From the NCBI GenBank assembly GCA_963969365.1, contig OZ017751.1, forward strand, positions 2,790,001 to 2,854,000: 64,000 bases of DNA, written 5' to 3'. Shown here in pieces: positions 46,601-59,497 of the stretch (positions are counted from its first letter, which is position 1; every line of letters starts with the position of its first letter). A program made the position numbers and the translations under genes. The notes below the pieces were generated by a model. The model worked only from the letters and a program-made list of their open reading frames with translations. It had not been told where the DNA came from and searched no databases. This stretch comes from Asterochloris sp. CNOR1 (taxonomy: Eukaryota; Chlorophyta; Trebouxiophyceae; Trebouxiales; Trebouxiaceae).

Positions 46601-49600
46601 AGTGCAGACATTACATTGTAGTACATTTTGCAGCGCAGTCAGCCGTTTTCTGAGAAGCAAAGGCACCCCATGCTGGGCGGGGCGGCACCGTTTCAGCAAC
46701 CTGCAGGGCAGACAGAGCAGTGTCAAATGCTGAAGCAGCACAGTCAGCTGCTCCTGGACATCAGAGGCGCAACAACTCTGTGAGAAGGCATTGCTGAGGC
46801 TACCTGCTGTGCTGCAATGCAGTGCTCAGCATTGCTCAGCTTCACAGATGCCCTGAGCATGGCTGTAGGAAAATTATTGCTGAGGCCACCTGCGCTGCAG
46901 TGGCATATCATCACACATGGCGCCTTTCAGGCAGGTACACACTCATGCATCTGAATGATGGTGGTAGTTGCCGGTGCTAACACTGATCTGCAAGCATGCA
47001 GCGGTACCCAAAGACGCACGCCATGGGCCTTATTGCTGTGAAAGGCGGGAGTAACAGCGTCTGGGCCAGTGTGGCTGCCAGGTTCTGGCACTGCACATGA
47101 AGAATGTACGCGGTCGCAGGTGGTAGAGACTGCTGCTGACATTGGATGTTGCCTGGACGGAAGCAACAGGTTCCAGGCATGTACACAATGGGCCTTACTG
47201 CTGTGGTTGGCGGCGGCGACAGCATCTGGGCCAGTGTAGCTGCGAGGCTCTGGCTACTGGGCATGACGGTGCCCATGGTGGCCTTCACCGTCAGGCAAAG
47301 CTGCTCCAGGGACGTGCGCAACACCTCCGCAGCTGGTACTCCTGCAGGGAACAGAGAAAGGGTTTGGAATGACGCAGCAGCTAACCTTGCAGGTCACATA
47401 CACACGCCACTGCAGGCAGCTTGTAACCCCCAAAGGTAGCCATTGGTGCAATGTGGGAGCTACCCTTGCAGGTCACAAACATAGTGCACAGATGCTTGTG
47501 CTAAAGCAGCTGGTACTCCTGCAGGGGTCAGACAAAGCCTTGGGTGAGATGCAGCTGCAACCCTAGTAGGTTGCAAGAAAACCCTGTGCAGCATCTGGGG
47601 CAGCTGAAATCTACCGAGGACAGATGCAGGGTGCGGTCTGGCCACACCGCCTTAGCACGGCAAACATATGGTCGCAGAGACAGGCAGCTGGGAGGACAGG
47701 AGTGCGCAAGTGCAACAGGACAGTGGGCTGATGGGAATGGCTGGAGGGCACAGCGTGACATTTGCAAATGTGCTACATGGCTGGGGAGTTGCACTGGGCA
47801 AAAGTGTGTTACCACAGGCCAGCAGCCTGGACAGTCAGAGGCACCAGCGTGTCCTCCTCTGGGGAAGACAACCCATCTACACACAGTAAGGCATCTGCAT
47901 GCTGGCAGCCTGGACATGCTCAGGCCCCTTAGTGAGTGGAACATTGCATCACATGGAAGCAGTGTGGTCGGAGAGCTGCAGGTGCTGCTGCACAGCAGGC
48001 ACACCTGCATCTTAGCAGCCTGGCGGCGCGAGAAGAGAGCTTGAAGCACGCCCCGGGGCGAACGCGACCTGCCCTCCCCCTCCGCTGCTTGGCTGAGGCG
48101 AGAGACACCCACCCCTCGGCAGGCGTGAGATGCCGCGGTCCGAGTCAAAGCTGCAGGGACAGCGCCGCAGTAGTCAGGCTGCAAAAGATGATGATGACTG
48201 GATTGACGCCAGGGAGGTCCATCCCTCAGCCAGGCGCACGCTGCCACACAATGAGAGTGACGCACAGGAAGAGGCTGGCAATAATCAGTGTGCAAGACAG
48301 CCTGGTGGCACACAAAACAGACTGCAAACACAGAGGTGGTTGTGGAGAAGCCCCGCTGGTGCCATACAACAGCTAAGCATGCCAAAACTCGTGTTGTAAT
48401 GCAGCAGCCAGGCCTCATTCATTGACAGCACCTGGCTGGCAGCACCACCATCACAGGTCACAAGCACAACTGCTGCCAGAAAACAAGGTGGCTGCCAGCA
48501 CAACCCGCCACGAATGTCAGGTGGTCATGCTTGTTTGACATGTACAACAGGCAACTACAGCTCACACTATCAATGTGCAATCAATCAGAAAGGGGGCCTG
48601 GTAACCTGTCCCTGTTGCTCTCCCAGGCTGACCGCAGGCAGCCAGTGAAGCAGCTGCAGTGGTTTGCAGGTGCCTTGACTCTGCAGATGACCTCAGATAC
48701 CCTGTTCAACGACCTCTGCCTTCTCCCCTCGCCTCTCTCCTTGACTCTGCCTGTGTCTACAGACCCAGAGTGGCACCCTGTTCCCGGTTCATGTTGCCAC
48801 CCTCCAACAAAGCTGCCATGATATGCGCGCGACGAAGTGCTGATGCTGTCCAAACTCTGCTGTGTTCCCTCACCTCATCTCCTTGACTCTGCCTGTGTCT
48901 ATCACACAACTCACATCATCAATGGTCAGGGAGGTCTCTGCCACATTGGTGGCAATCACAATCTTGCGCACCCCTGGGGGCACACTGTCCAGGCAGCGGC
49001 TCTGCAGCAGTCAAGAAGGGCAGTCAGGCAGCGCTCCCTACAGTGTGCACGACTGAGGTTCAGCCATGACAAACAAAAGCACCATGCGAGCAGCTGGCCA
49101 TCCCAAGATGAAGTGGGAGCCCAACCAAGACAGACATATGCATTATGCAAGCACGCAGCCCGCAGCTTTCACTACAGAGGGACACCTTTGGTGGACAAGC
49201 ATTGTGCAAGCTGCCAGGCTGCGCCAGCCCAGCACATTTCGAAATTTGAAGCCAACCAATTGTGTTCTGCAAGTTCTGTCCAGGAGGCCAGCCTACAGCA
49301 TCCAGACCAAAGCCAGCCTCAGCTCACGCATGTGCACCCATGAAAATGACCTAGGACAGGCACAGCCAGAGTCTTGCCTGTGAACGCTTTGTGCACTACT
49401 CAGAGGTATTGCAGCAACACTCTGCTTGTTGCATGCTTCTTGAGTGAGAACATCACGTGATGTTACTCTGTGCTGCAACACAGCATATCAATCTAGTCCC
49501 CAGCTGCCAGTGCCCTGTGCAGTGGCGGCTGGCGCCATTCTGACTGGGCAGGCGCTGCTATATGCACAAGCGCCCCAGGCGTACTCTGCTTGGGCACTTT

Positions 49601-52600
49601 TGCTGACAGAGCACAGTGGTTCGCTATGTCCCATGTAGCTTACTAATCGCAATCACACAGCAATCAAGCCTTTACAGAAGGTGCACAGCTACAGCATCGT
49701 CACCTGGTCTTTGGCTGACAGTGCCCCATGCAGCGGCAGGAGGCGCACTCCCTGTGGGCAGGCGCGCTTCAGACGGGTTGAGGCCTGCAGCGCTCGCAGC
49801 AAGCGCCCAATCTCTGGAGCGCCTGGCATGAAGATGAGGATGGCGGAGGCTGCCTTTCCAATGGCACCGGCATCCACAGGCTCGGTCCATCCCTGCAGGT
49901 GACAGAGAAATTTGACCATGGCTGTGTACATTGCTTCACTGCTCAACAGCACGGCTTCATGGGGTCCACCTTAGCATGGCACACCAGCGCCCTAGTAAGC
50001 AAACCATCTGTGACTGCCCGCCTCCAGCAGGGCCCCAGGCCACAACCTGCCTTGACATCCACAAAAGGGGCATATGGAGCCAATACCAGACATATACCCA
50101 GACCTCTGGCATGGCTACACGGCTGCAGGCTGCTTCTGCCTCCACCAGATGGCATACCAGCGCCAGACAAAAGTATAGCATTCACCTCTAGCATGGCACC
50201 AGGGCCATGGGCTGCCTCAACCTCCACAATGTGGCACACCAGCGCCTCGATCAGGTCAAAGTTGAGCACTGCCTCATCCACCACAGCCAGTGCCTGGCGC
50301 GTCTGCAGCGACCACTGCTCCTCTGGCGCAGCAGGGCTGCCTTGCTGATCCCAGCTGGCAGGCGCACTTGCTGCCGGCAGCTGAAGGGCCTCATTGGTGC
50401 TAGCATTGCTGCTCTCGGTCTCCTTCTTGGCCCACCTGCACCAGTCAGGGGCAGCCTGAGATTTGACAGGACCACCTAGCTTTTTGGCAGATGACGGGTG
50501 CTGTGGCACTGCTGCAATTCTGCGTGGCTGGTCTCCAACATGGCCCACCTGCAAGCGCAGCCCTGTGTCAAAAGCAAGACATCTGCAGTCTGGCAGGTTG
50601 GAGGCTGTTCAGGTGCAGCAAGTGCGGTAGACTGTCTGGTGGCATGTTTGCAAATATACAGCCCCGTTTACAGTGAACACCTGCCAGTCACTCTTCCAGA
50701 TGCTGCAGCTAAGGCTTGCGCCTCAAGTCATAGGCATGTGCATCCCCTGAGTTGATGTCTCACGGTAGCAGCAGGGCGGCAGTTGAGTGGCGCAGAGAGC
50801 TGCATTATGCTGCAGCTTGCACTGTGCTGCAGCTTGCACTGGGCAGAATATCATGACGCTGTGCAGGGTGGGTCCCGTTCACGTGGACTCTGTCTACCTG
50901 ATGCACTTTGCTATGCGTTCTGTCTGTGTTGTCCACATAACAAGAAATCTCGCCTGGAGCGGCGCCCAATCTGGAAATGAGTACGCTCCAGAACATCCTC
51001 CAGGAACATGTCTCTCACAGGATGAGTGAAGCCTGGGATGGTGATCTGGCCAGCTGCGACCTGCACCACCAGTCAGGTACAACTTGAGAGAAGCTGAACA
51101 TCTGACAGGATGTTCAACTGCCCCGCTGGGACTCCTTTCATGAATGTGGCCCCAGCTGAAGCCATGCTACTCTGCTGTGCAACAAAACAGTTACAGGGAT
51201 GTGTGGCAGCAACATGGAGAGATAGGGAGTGTAAAGCTGAAGGTGGTCCCACCTGCAACTGCCTCAGCAGGAGGTGAAGCAGAGCGCTGAGCTCTCCTTC
51301 ATGCTTTTCTGTGGCAAAGCCTCAGCATTCAGACACAAGGCATGGGGCCAAAACAGATCAGAGATGGCCCGGGCACCGTGAGCTGCAGCAAGCGCCCTTG
51401 CAGCATGCAAGACCGCATCTGCCACCCAAGATCAGGTGCCCATTGACTTGAGGAGTAGCGCTGCTACCCCTCAAACAGCTGCCTGACAGACGCTCACTGC
51501 TCCATCTCAGCACTTACCTGACTGGACCTTGCAAAATACTGCGCAAACAGCTCCGCATCCGCTGTGGCAGACATGAGGACGACCTTGATGCCAGGCTGGC
51601 CCCCTGCTGCCGCCTGCGCCTGCACAAGGTTGCGCAGCAGCAGCAGCAGGAGGTCAGAGTCCAGGCTGCGCTCGTGCACCTCATCCACCACGACGTGGGT
51701 GACTCCCTGCAGCTGGGGTCGCCAGGAAGCGGCCTCAGAAGAATTCCTGCAGCGTGGTTGGGGGACAACTAAGCAAGCGAGTCGCAGCGGTACTGCAGGG
51801 AAGGCAGGGATGATGAGCATCAAGCTGTGTAGCTGAGCTTCTGCAGGGCAGGCAGGGGTGTCAAGCATCAAGCGGTGTGGCAGAGCTTCTGCGGGGCAGG
51901 CAGGGAAGACAAGCATCCGGTGGTGTAGCAGAGCTGCTGCAGCAGAGCTTATGCAGCAGCGCTTCTGCAGGTCAGGCAGGGATGCAGCCAAGTATGAGTA
52001 GCTGGAGAGCAGTGCTCAAAGGGTCCTTGCAAGCTGGCGCAGTGATGTCACGGACTCTGGCCATTGCAAGTTCAATGACTCTCGCGGCTGGAATTTGACG
52101 AGAAGCGCCTAACAGGATGCCTAGATACAAGGCAGATGTAAGCCAAGTTGGGGCAGCAGGTAAGGCATCAACTTCCACAGAGGTGGTCTGGAGCATTGGC
52201 AGCCTTGCCACTTGCCAGCATCAGCTCCATCAAGAACCCCTGCCTGCCCACAAGCATGCCGACCCTTACCAGTGGTGCAGAACATGAGTCGGGTGTTCTG
52301 CGAAGTCCTGCGATCCAGCCTGACGCTGTACCCAACTGTTTCCCCAACCTTTTCTCCCCGCTCCTGCAGGCAGAATTGTTCTCAGGCAGCGTGTGATCTG
52401 CGCCTGCTGGCCCCACACAACCTAGACATTCCTGGGGTGGTTGGTGCAAGAGAGCTTGACACATGTTTGCTAAATGTCTGGGCATGTTGCGAGGCAGCAA
52501 GTCTGCCCACCTGGACAGGCAAAATGAAGCATGGTCCCCAGGCAACACTGCAGTGGGTACACATATCTCACCTGTGCTACACGTGTCGCCAGGCCCACGG

Positions 52601-55600
52601 CTGACACCCGCCGGGGCTGTGTGCAGATGATGTTGCAGTCTGCACCCCAGCCATCAGCAATGGCAGCTTCCAGGATGTACTGAGGCACCTGGGTACTCTT
52701 ACCACACCCTGCAAGAAATTGCAGCAGCAAAATCGGTGTATGCCATTGCAATGCTGTCTTTGCATGGATGAACAGGTCCCAGGCATGCATGGCAGCTGTC
52801 AGTATGCGCATTGCTACTGTCTACCGGTTTCAGCAAGCTGGTGCTGGGCACAGGGAATCACCAGCAGCAGCTCCTAGAGGCCTTTAGATTCTGATTTATG
52901 CTTGCAATGCCCGCTATGCATGCACCCTCCACGATGAGCCTGCGAATTGCAGCGAAAGCCCTGTAGCACCCAGAACATCGGTTGCACCAGCAGAGTCTTG
53001 CTTGCAGGTTGCTCCACTGACAGCCATGCTTAACGGCGCACGCAGGCAGGGAGCCCAACCTGACTGCATTGCCAAGGCACCCACTGCTGCCGCAGTGACG
53101 GCTGCTTGGGCCGCTGCAATACATTGTAAAGCTCATACACAGCAATGCCATTGGCACCCATTACTTGCCTGTTGCTCCACTGACCACCACAACGCCATGC
53201 TGCTGCAGCCGCTGAAGGACCCTGGAGCGCTCCTTGAAGGCTGGCAGCCTCTGTCGTGTCCTGCGCATGGAAGCGTGCTTTTCACTGCCCTCCAGCTGCT
53301 TCTGGTGCTCTAGCAGACGCTGGCTCAGAAGGCGCAGATGCTGCTCTGTGGGAGGCAGCCTGGGACGGCTGATTGCAACAGGTTGCTGAGGCTTCTGATC
53401 AGCCTCCATGCCTGCAGCAATTTGGCTCTTGTGGGCTTCAAACAAGTGAGCTGCAGTCTTTAGACCAGTGACAGTGGGGGCCATCAATAAGCGGTCCATG
53501 CAATGCATGGCCTTCCGTGCATTGCCCTGATCGTGTGACATTGGCATTGTGATGGTGCGCAAACCACAATTTCGCTAGTGCACAGACTGCCTCATGTCAC
53601 ACCCAGCTGTCATGAACTGGTTGGCTGCAGTGGCCAGCCATGAGCTTGGCGTTGGACCAGTGCCAACATTGCAGGTGTGTCGCAGCCTGCTTGCTGCTAG
53701 TGCCATGCGTGTGCACTCCTCCACATAGCATGCCCTCCTCTCCACTGTCAATGGCTGCAAAGGCAGTGAGCTGGCTGACCTCTGCTTGCAACTTTACTGC
53801 TGGAGTGCTGCTGTGACGCCTGCTGCGACTGGGCGTCTTGAGGGGTTGGGCGAATCCTTGGCAGGGGTGGGTCATCAGGCAGGTCAGCAAGAAGCTCCTG
53901 CGCCTGGTCTGCCAGCTCATGCACCATGGGAAGCCCTAATAGGGTGGAGGCCTGCTCTGCCAGACGAGTTGTGAGGTGCAGCAGCTGCTTGCTGCTGAAG
54001 CCCTGACCCCTGCAGGAGCGCAACAGTGACCATCAGCTGTGCAGACCAGCATGGCATGGCTGTGGAACACCGAGGCCAGCTCAGACAGCATGGGGCTTCA
54101 GCATTTGTGGTACGATGGGGCACAGGAGTGCAGTGGGCTGCTGGATGCAGCAGCAAGCATCACCAGCTGCGCATCCTCATGCAGCCAGCCCCACCTGCAG
54201 GCTATGAGCGGCACCTGATCTGGGTAGGTGCTGCCAGGTGGGACGCTCACATGCAGCTCAAGAGCAGGTGCCTGCAGCCCAGCCAAATAGAGGTACACAC
54301 AGCCCAACAGCACAGAATGTGTTGAGTGCAATGGCACCGTGCTGCACTGCACATGGTCGGGGCAGGACTTTGACTCAGCTCACAATGCGAGGGCAGTCCA
54401 CCAACTTGACGCTGTATGTCACAAGACAGGAGGCGGCCCACAACTCCAGAACCTTACCGCTTCTGCACGGATGTCCATGCAGCACATCCTGCCAGACAAC
54501 ACGAGGTCCTCGTCTGCTGGGCAGCGCAGAACTGGCACCGACAGCAAGCCACAAACAAATGCAGCCCTGCCTTGCTCTCACCTCCTCAGCTCTGATGGCC
54601 AGGCAGCAGCTCCTGCAGGTAGGGAAGGATACCTCGGCACCAAAGATGGCCTCCAAGGCAGTCTGCTCCTCTTCCCAGGCTGGAGCTCCATCTGCATCGT
54701 CATCAGGGTCCTGAGAGGATACCACCTGCCCTGCAGCAAGCGTAGGCCCCAGTTCACCAGCATCTCTGCGACACAAGTCCATTGACATGCTGGAGTGACC
54801 TCATCTGCCCTGCAGCAGGCGAGTGCCAAGACTGCCAACAGCTTGTACAGATCAAGTGCTGAATGCATTCATGCTCTGGTCGCCACCAGCTGTCCTACAT
54901 TTCCCACGTTGACTGCAGTTAGGCAGCACTGGCATGGTGATTGTGTGGCACACTCGATCAATACCTGCATGTCTTGCAGCAACCCACCTGCCAGCTGTCC
55001 CAAGAGGTCCTAGGGGGCATCCTCTGGCAACTACGGAAGAGACACAAATTGCCCCCTGCAGCAGGCCACCAGCTAGTGGTGCATAGGATCGCAAGGGATG
55101 TCTCCTGCAGCAACCCACCTGTAAGCCTTCCAAACAAGTCCTGGTGGGCGTCCCCCGGGCTGCCACGCAGGCGGGCCAGCGCCTCCACGCAGGCTGCAGG
55201 CGGCCAGCCCCACTGCATCAGGCTGGCCACAGCCGGGTCCTCCACTGCCTGCTTGTCCTGGTGGCGGTACTCTCGCTGCCCATTGGTGGCTGGCTTGTAA
55301 CGCACGCTGATGGGCCTGCCTGCTGCTCCTGCACACGAGTGCAGAAGGGGATCTGGGATCAGGCTACCTACCAGTGGCTGGCAGGTAGCATACACTGATG
55401 AGCCGGCCTGCTTTTGCCGCATGCTAGTCGCCAGCTTGCCTTGCTGTGCAAAGTGCGGGTGGACAAGTCAACCGTGCTGCGTGCAGAAGGTTGCATGCAG
55501 ATATGCCTGCCTGCTGTATCCGCAGGCCGATGATCAGCTTGTCCTGAGGACCTGAGGAGAAGGACATGGGAAGAGTGGTAATCGGACTCCAGTATTCTGG

Positions 55601-58600
55601 CCTGTCAAGCAAGAGACAACAAGCGCGCCAGCACCATTGCAGACTGGTTGCAGCTTCTCTGATTGCAGCTTCTCTGGCACTCAAAAGCAGGATTGTCAGG
55701 CAGACTGCATGCGGCTTACTTGGAGGGGCGGGAGTCAAAGGCAGCACAGGGCAGGGTCTACCTGCATGTGCAATGCACAGTGCCCTGCATGGGCAGATCA
55801 GACTGCTCTCTGCTGAAGTTCCATGATGCTGTCCCTGCATCTGCCAGAAGAGAAGTGGCGGCAAACAACAGGAGGCTCCCAAGGCTGGTCCAGCACTGAG
55901 CTCACCGGGCGCAAACGATGCGGGGAGCAGGTTCTCTGGGATGTGCAGGCACAGCCAGTCCAGGGCTGCCGCCAGCCCTGCGGCAGCGCCCAGGGCATCT
56001 GCTGCCGAGCCAGCGTCATCCTCCGCAAACCCCAGCTGCACCAGGGACGCAACCAGAGCCTCACCGTCACCTGGAGCATGCGAGAAGACCCTGTTTAGTT
56101 TGCTGGACAGCAACCTGCAGGGTACGCAGGACTTGCTGACAGCCTTTGGCTGCTGCCTGCCACACAGCCACTGTGAGAGGGGTCTACCCTGACACTGCTG
56201 GCGCTGTTCAAAACTTGGCAGTGCCTCCCCATGCCTGCTCCAGCTGCTGTACAGGACTGCTCTGCCAGCATGGGGACACTGGGTGGTGCCTGCAAGAGCC
56301 TTCCCACCTTGAGCAGCAGACTGCTCTTGAGCCCTCTGCATGGTTGCAAAACCCACAGTCAGCAGGGTGATGAGGGCATGGCTTTGCGCTGGATGCAAAC
56401 AAAGCGCTGCAGCATGTCCAGGTGTTGGGTGCTCACCCTCCTCAAGGCAATTGCTAGCACCACATCTCCCTGTCAGGCCCTCCTCTATCTAGATCAGTTG
56501 CTGGAGCATCATAAATTGGCCTTGCCGGCACGATGCCCGATCACCACAATATTGATATTGTAGATGACCACCTTCGTCATTGCCGGTGCTGGCACAGTCC
56601 CTGTCTTTGAGGCCAACATCTGTCTGCCTTAGCTGCTGGAGAACCTCCTCAATGCGGCTACGCTGCTGCTGGGACATGACAGCCGTCACTGGGGCTCGCT
56701 TGGCCAGGGCAGCCCTGCGCCGAGACTCCCTCTCCTTGCGAGCAACGGCAGCTGCTGCCCTCTGTTCCTGGCGAACAACAGCCTCCTGCACCTGCACAAT
56801 ATATGCGGCCGGTCAGCTGCAGAAGTCTGAGGGCTGCGTTGGTCTGATGAACCCGTGCTGCTCATGCAGCCACGCAGCTGCAGGACTGCTGGGCGGCTTG
56901 AGCTTGACACATGTGACTTTCTGTAGCAGAGCAGGTCTTTGGCCGGCCACAAGCATGTAGACGGCGGCATGTAGGCCTCCCAACAGCAATGCAAATGGAG
57001 CCCAAAGTTGGCATCAGGGCCCACCAGGAAGTCCAGATAAGATTTGCACTGCAAGTGACCTGTTCGTGGCCTGCATTCCACATGCAGCAGCACCTCCTGC
57101 CGCAAGAGTTGCAGGTTCCCATGAATATAGACTCGCTGCAGCTGACCTGGTAAGAGCATCAGCTTAACAGCAGGCAGGGTCGGCTTTGCCAGCTCCCCTG
57201 CCTACAGAAAGCTGACAGCCCATTCTACAACATGTAAGCTGGCGCCGGCTGACAGTAGCTAGCACTGCTCACCTGCTGGCAGCACGTGCCCCACATGGAG
57301 CGATAGTCCTGCGGGAGGATGCGCTGGAAATTGCGGTCCCCAGCCACACGAGCCAGGGCAGCCACTGCTCCTCGCTGTTGCGCTTCCTCCTCATCAGAAG
57401 CGGCGTGGTCCTCTGCCAGGAACACAACAACATCAAGGTCCTTCTTCTTGACGTCAACCAGCACCACCTGAAGCCAAGAGTGTCAGAAGCTCTCTGCCAG
57501 AATGACCATGTACCAGCCTGTGACAGCTAAGTCAGATGTAAAGCACTGCACTGAGCTTGCTGATATTGGCAAGCCTCAGCATGTCGCAACTGATGCACAG
57601 TTGCGAGCGCGCTGTGAGGGCCCCTCACAGCATTGAATGTGACATGAGGCAGGCACACTGCTGGTCAACCAGAGGTCCCTGCAGCTCTGCCTGCTTGACT
57701 GCAACTCAGCACTAGCTGCCCACTGGGAGAGCCCGCAGCAAGGGCATGTACTCCTCCCTGGTGGCCTGCACTGCGCAAGGCTGCCATGCAGGTGCTGCAG
57801 TCCAGGCCGGCCTGGCATGATGTGACCGCCAGTGTGTTTCGAGGCCTGCTCTGCACGGACCTTGCACCTGAAGCTGCCCTCGTCTGTGCGCAGCGTCTTG
57901 TAGCGTGGCTTGAGCCGCTTCTGCTGCTGAGTCCACTCCAGGAGCAGCATCTTGGGGGACTTCTGGGTGTAGAACCCCGCCTTGCTACCAGGCTGCAGCA
58001 CTGCCTGCACAGGCAGGTGGCATGGTCATGTACTGGGTGTCAGTCTGTCCTCACCTGTGGCTCGCATGGCTAGCAGGCTTCATTTCAACCATGCTCCTCC
58101 CAGCGGAGGAGGCCCTGGGAGTACACATCCTGGACCGCACAGACAAGGACGTCGATGAGCGCAAGATGGTCTTAATGAAAGGATGCAGCACAGAGTGCAG
58201 GCAGGAGCTGTCTCACATTTATGCACCTGCATATTGCACAAGCGGCGGCTGCAGGTATTGCAGGTCATCCACATGCAAACTTCAAAGATGGCCATCACTG
58301 AAGCCTGCTTTGCCTCCAAGTCACAAAGAGCCTGCACAAGCTGCACCCTCAGCCCTCACAGCACGGCACCTTCAGGCTGACATCCAAACAGCCTGCATTA
58401 CTGACAGCGGCGGACGCTGCCTGCACCAACAGCAGCTGCAGGTCACGCAAACCAGGAGGCAACTCCCTGTCCATTATCAGGACCAAAGAGAGCCGCTACC
58501 ACCTCATAGCAGAGGCCGTGGCCAGCAGCCCCCCACAGGCCATGCTTTCTCGAGCTTCATAGAGCAGGCACAGCGCAGCTGCAAGCCGCCATTTGCCAGT

Positions 58601-59497
58601 TTTGCATGTGGTTTGATGGACCATACCTGCTCTTTGGGAGCGGGAGTGCTGCTGCTGGCTCCTGCATCACTCACGCCCGCCTCCTCCTGGCCCTCAGGGT
58701 GCTTCTTGGCCAGGTGGTCGCGATAGCGGTCCACCTGCAAATGCATGAGTGCACCTAGTGCCCAGCTGACGGGCCGTGCAACCTCATTCAAATGGAGCAC
58801 CATCTGTCTGAGATCTGGTCCACACTGCACACTGTGCCAGCGCACGCCCCTGCCTTGGTGTACCCAAGGCATGCTGGCATCTGCCTGGATGTTTGCGGGC
58901 CCCCATACTACAGACTGACCTCATCTCCCCATTGCAGCAACAGAGACTGGAACAGAAAGGCAGGGACCTCTAGAAGCTGGTGCCTTGCCCAAAAAGTCCC
59001 GGCAGCAATTGCCTTGCGAGGCACACCTCTCCAGCACGGCAACACATGTTGTGCACAGCAGTGCCACTGCAAGCAGCAGCTTGCACAACTGTACACCTGC
59101 TTGAAGACTCGGTCGCAGTGGGGGCAGGGCAGCTCCTGATTCCGCTTGTCCACCATGGCAGGGCCCTTGGTGCCTCCTCCACTGCCGCCAGAACTGCACA
59201 GAGGCACAGCATTGCCTCAAGCCCTGAGACCGCCGTCTGCTCATTGTCGCAGTGTGCAAGCTGTTACTCAGTTGAGCAACTGCAGCTGCACTTAGTTGCC
59301 ATGACATGGGAGTGTCATAGGCAGCAATCTGCATGTGCATCTAGTGAGTCTGGACTACAAGCATCACCACTAGGCTGATGCAGGGTGCAAGACAGAGTAA
59401 GGGCGAACAGTAATGTGGCTGCTGAGCATGTCTGTTGCTGAACTCACTAGACATGAGCTGCCTTCTTCTTGGCCTCTCGATCCTTGACTCCCCCCAT
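43699..59497 (-). CDS. DExH-box RNA helicase, DHX29/DHX57 group, with N-terminal C2H2 finger
   Basis: ATP-dependent RNA helicase for structured RNA or translation. Start at 59497; exons 59497-59448, 59193-59097 and 58734-58627 join in phase and give a C2H2 finger ([16 protein letters not shown]). Then: [17 protein letters not shown] (~58000-57870), UBA-like [14 protein letters not shown] (~56070-55910), a second helical domain (~55325-55125), RWD domain [15 protein letters not shown] (~54770-54180). Helicase core: [19 protein letters not shown] (motif I, split by the intron 53168-~52708), [12 protein letters not shown] (Ia), [11 protein letters not shown] (II, ~51690), [13 protein letters not shown] (III, ~51590), [16 protein letters not shown] (V, ~48940), [12 protein letters not shown] (VI, ~48080). 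Winged-helix and OB parts follow: [49 protein letters not shown]. More than 25 exons. Three conserved exons each lack one base. The family is certain; DHX57-like fits best because of UBA plus RWD. Confidence -1.
46425..46900 (-). repeat. Three decaying copies of a helicase exon start
   Basis: The real exon on the minus strand starts near 46498 after CTGCAG with GTGGCCTCGGCGGTGGCCTC ([16 protein letters not shown]). Copies lie upstream in the intron: near 46605 (ATGGCCTCAGCAGTGGCGTC), near 46803 (GTAGCCTCAGCAATGCCTTC) and near 46892 (GTGGCCTCAGCAATAATTTT). Identity drops with distance from the exon and no copy stays open. The flanking CTCCTGAGGATC / CTCCTGGACATC words are copied too. Confidence -1.
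47020..47570 (-). repeat. Both edges of helicase exon 47341-47199 duplicated
   Basis: Acceptor side: the edge AGCTGGTACTCCTGCAGGGA (plus-strand reading at 47331) recurs at 47508 as AGCTGGTACTCCTGCAGGGG, 177 bases into the upstream intron. Donor side: the block GGGCCTTACTGCTGTGGTTGG to GCATCTGGGCCAGTGTAGC (47189-47240) recurs at 47027-47080 as GGGCCTTATTGCTGTGAAAG and GCGTCTGGGCCAGTGTGGC, 162 bases into the downstream intron. The exon itself reads [16 protein letters not shown], conserved in the family; the copies do not. Confidence -1.
48720..48910 (-). repeat. Ghost of the motif V exon end
   Basis: The real exon (49003-48874) ends [10 protein letters not shown]. About 145 bases further into the downstream intron the plus-strand reading CCTTGACTCTGCCTGTGTCTA recurs (48750 against 48891), still encoding VDTGRVKER on the minus strand. 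The copy lacks the matching donor and the motif V part. Confidence -1.
51780..51990 (-). repeat. ~48-bp minisatellite at an exon edge in the helicase gene
   Basis: About four imperfect units share the core CTGCAGGGCAGGCAGGG(G)TG, AAGCATC, GTGT(G/A)GCAGAGCTT, with period near 48 bases. On the minus strand the array sits just upstream of the motif II exon, whose acceptor it touches. It is a smaller-unit version of the acceptor arrays seen elsewhere in the window. Confidence -1.
54955..55170 (-). repeat. Duplicated donor edge of the exon ending near 55124
   Basis: The real exon end (LFGRLTG, donor GTGGGTTGCTGCAGG on the minus strand) recurs 133 bases into the intron as GACAGCTGGCAG|GTGGGTTGCTGCAAG. 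The preceding 40 bases also match (GGTGGGCGTCCCCCGG against AGGGGGCATCC on the plus strand). This is a donor-side counterpart to the acceptor copies. Confidence -1.

Noticed and set aside
47528-48418. 296-codon minus-strand frame over helicase motif VI
   Set aside because: The conserved [12 protein letters not shown] motif lies in another frame of the same strand, so this long frame is not the translated one.
55424-56398. 324-codon minus-strand frame in the helicase gene
   Set aside because: Only its part near 56070-55910 (the UBA-like segment) is family-like; the rest reads through introns with clear donor and acceptor sites.
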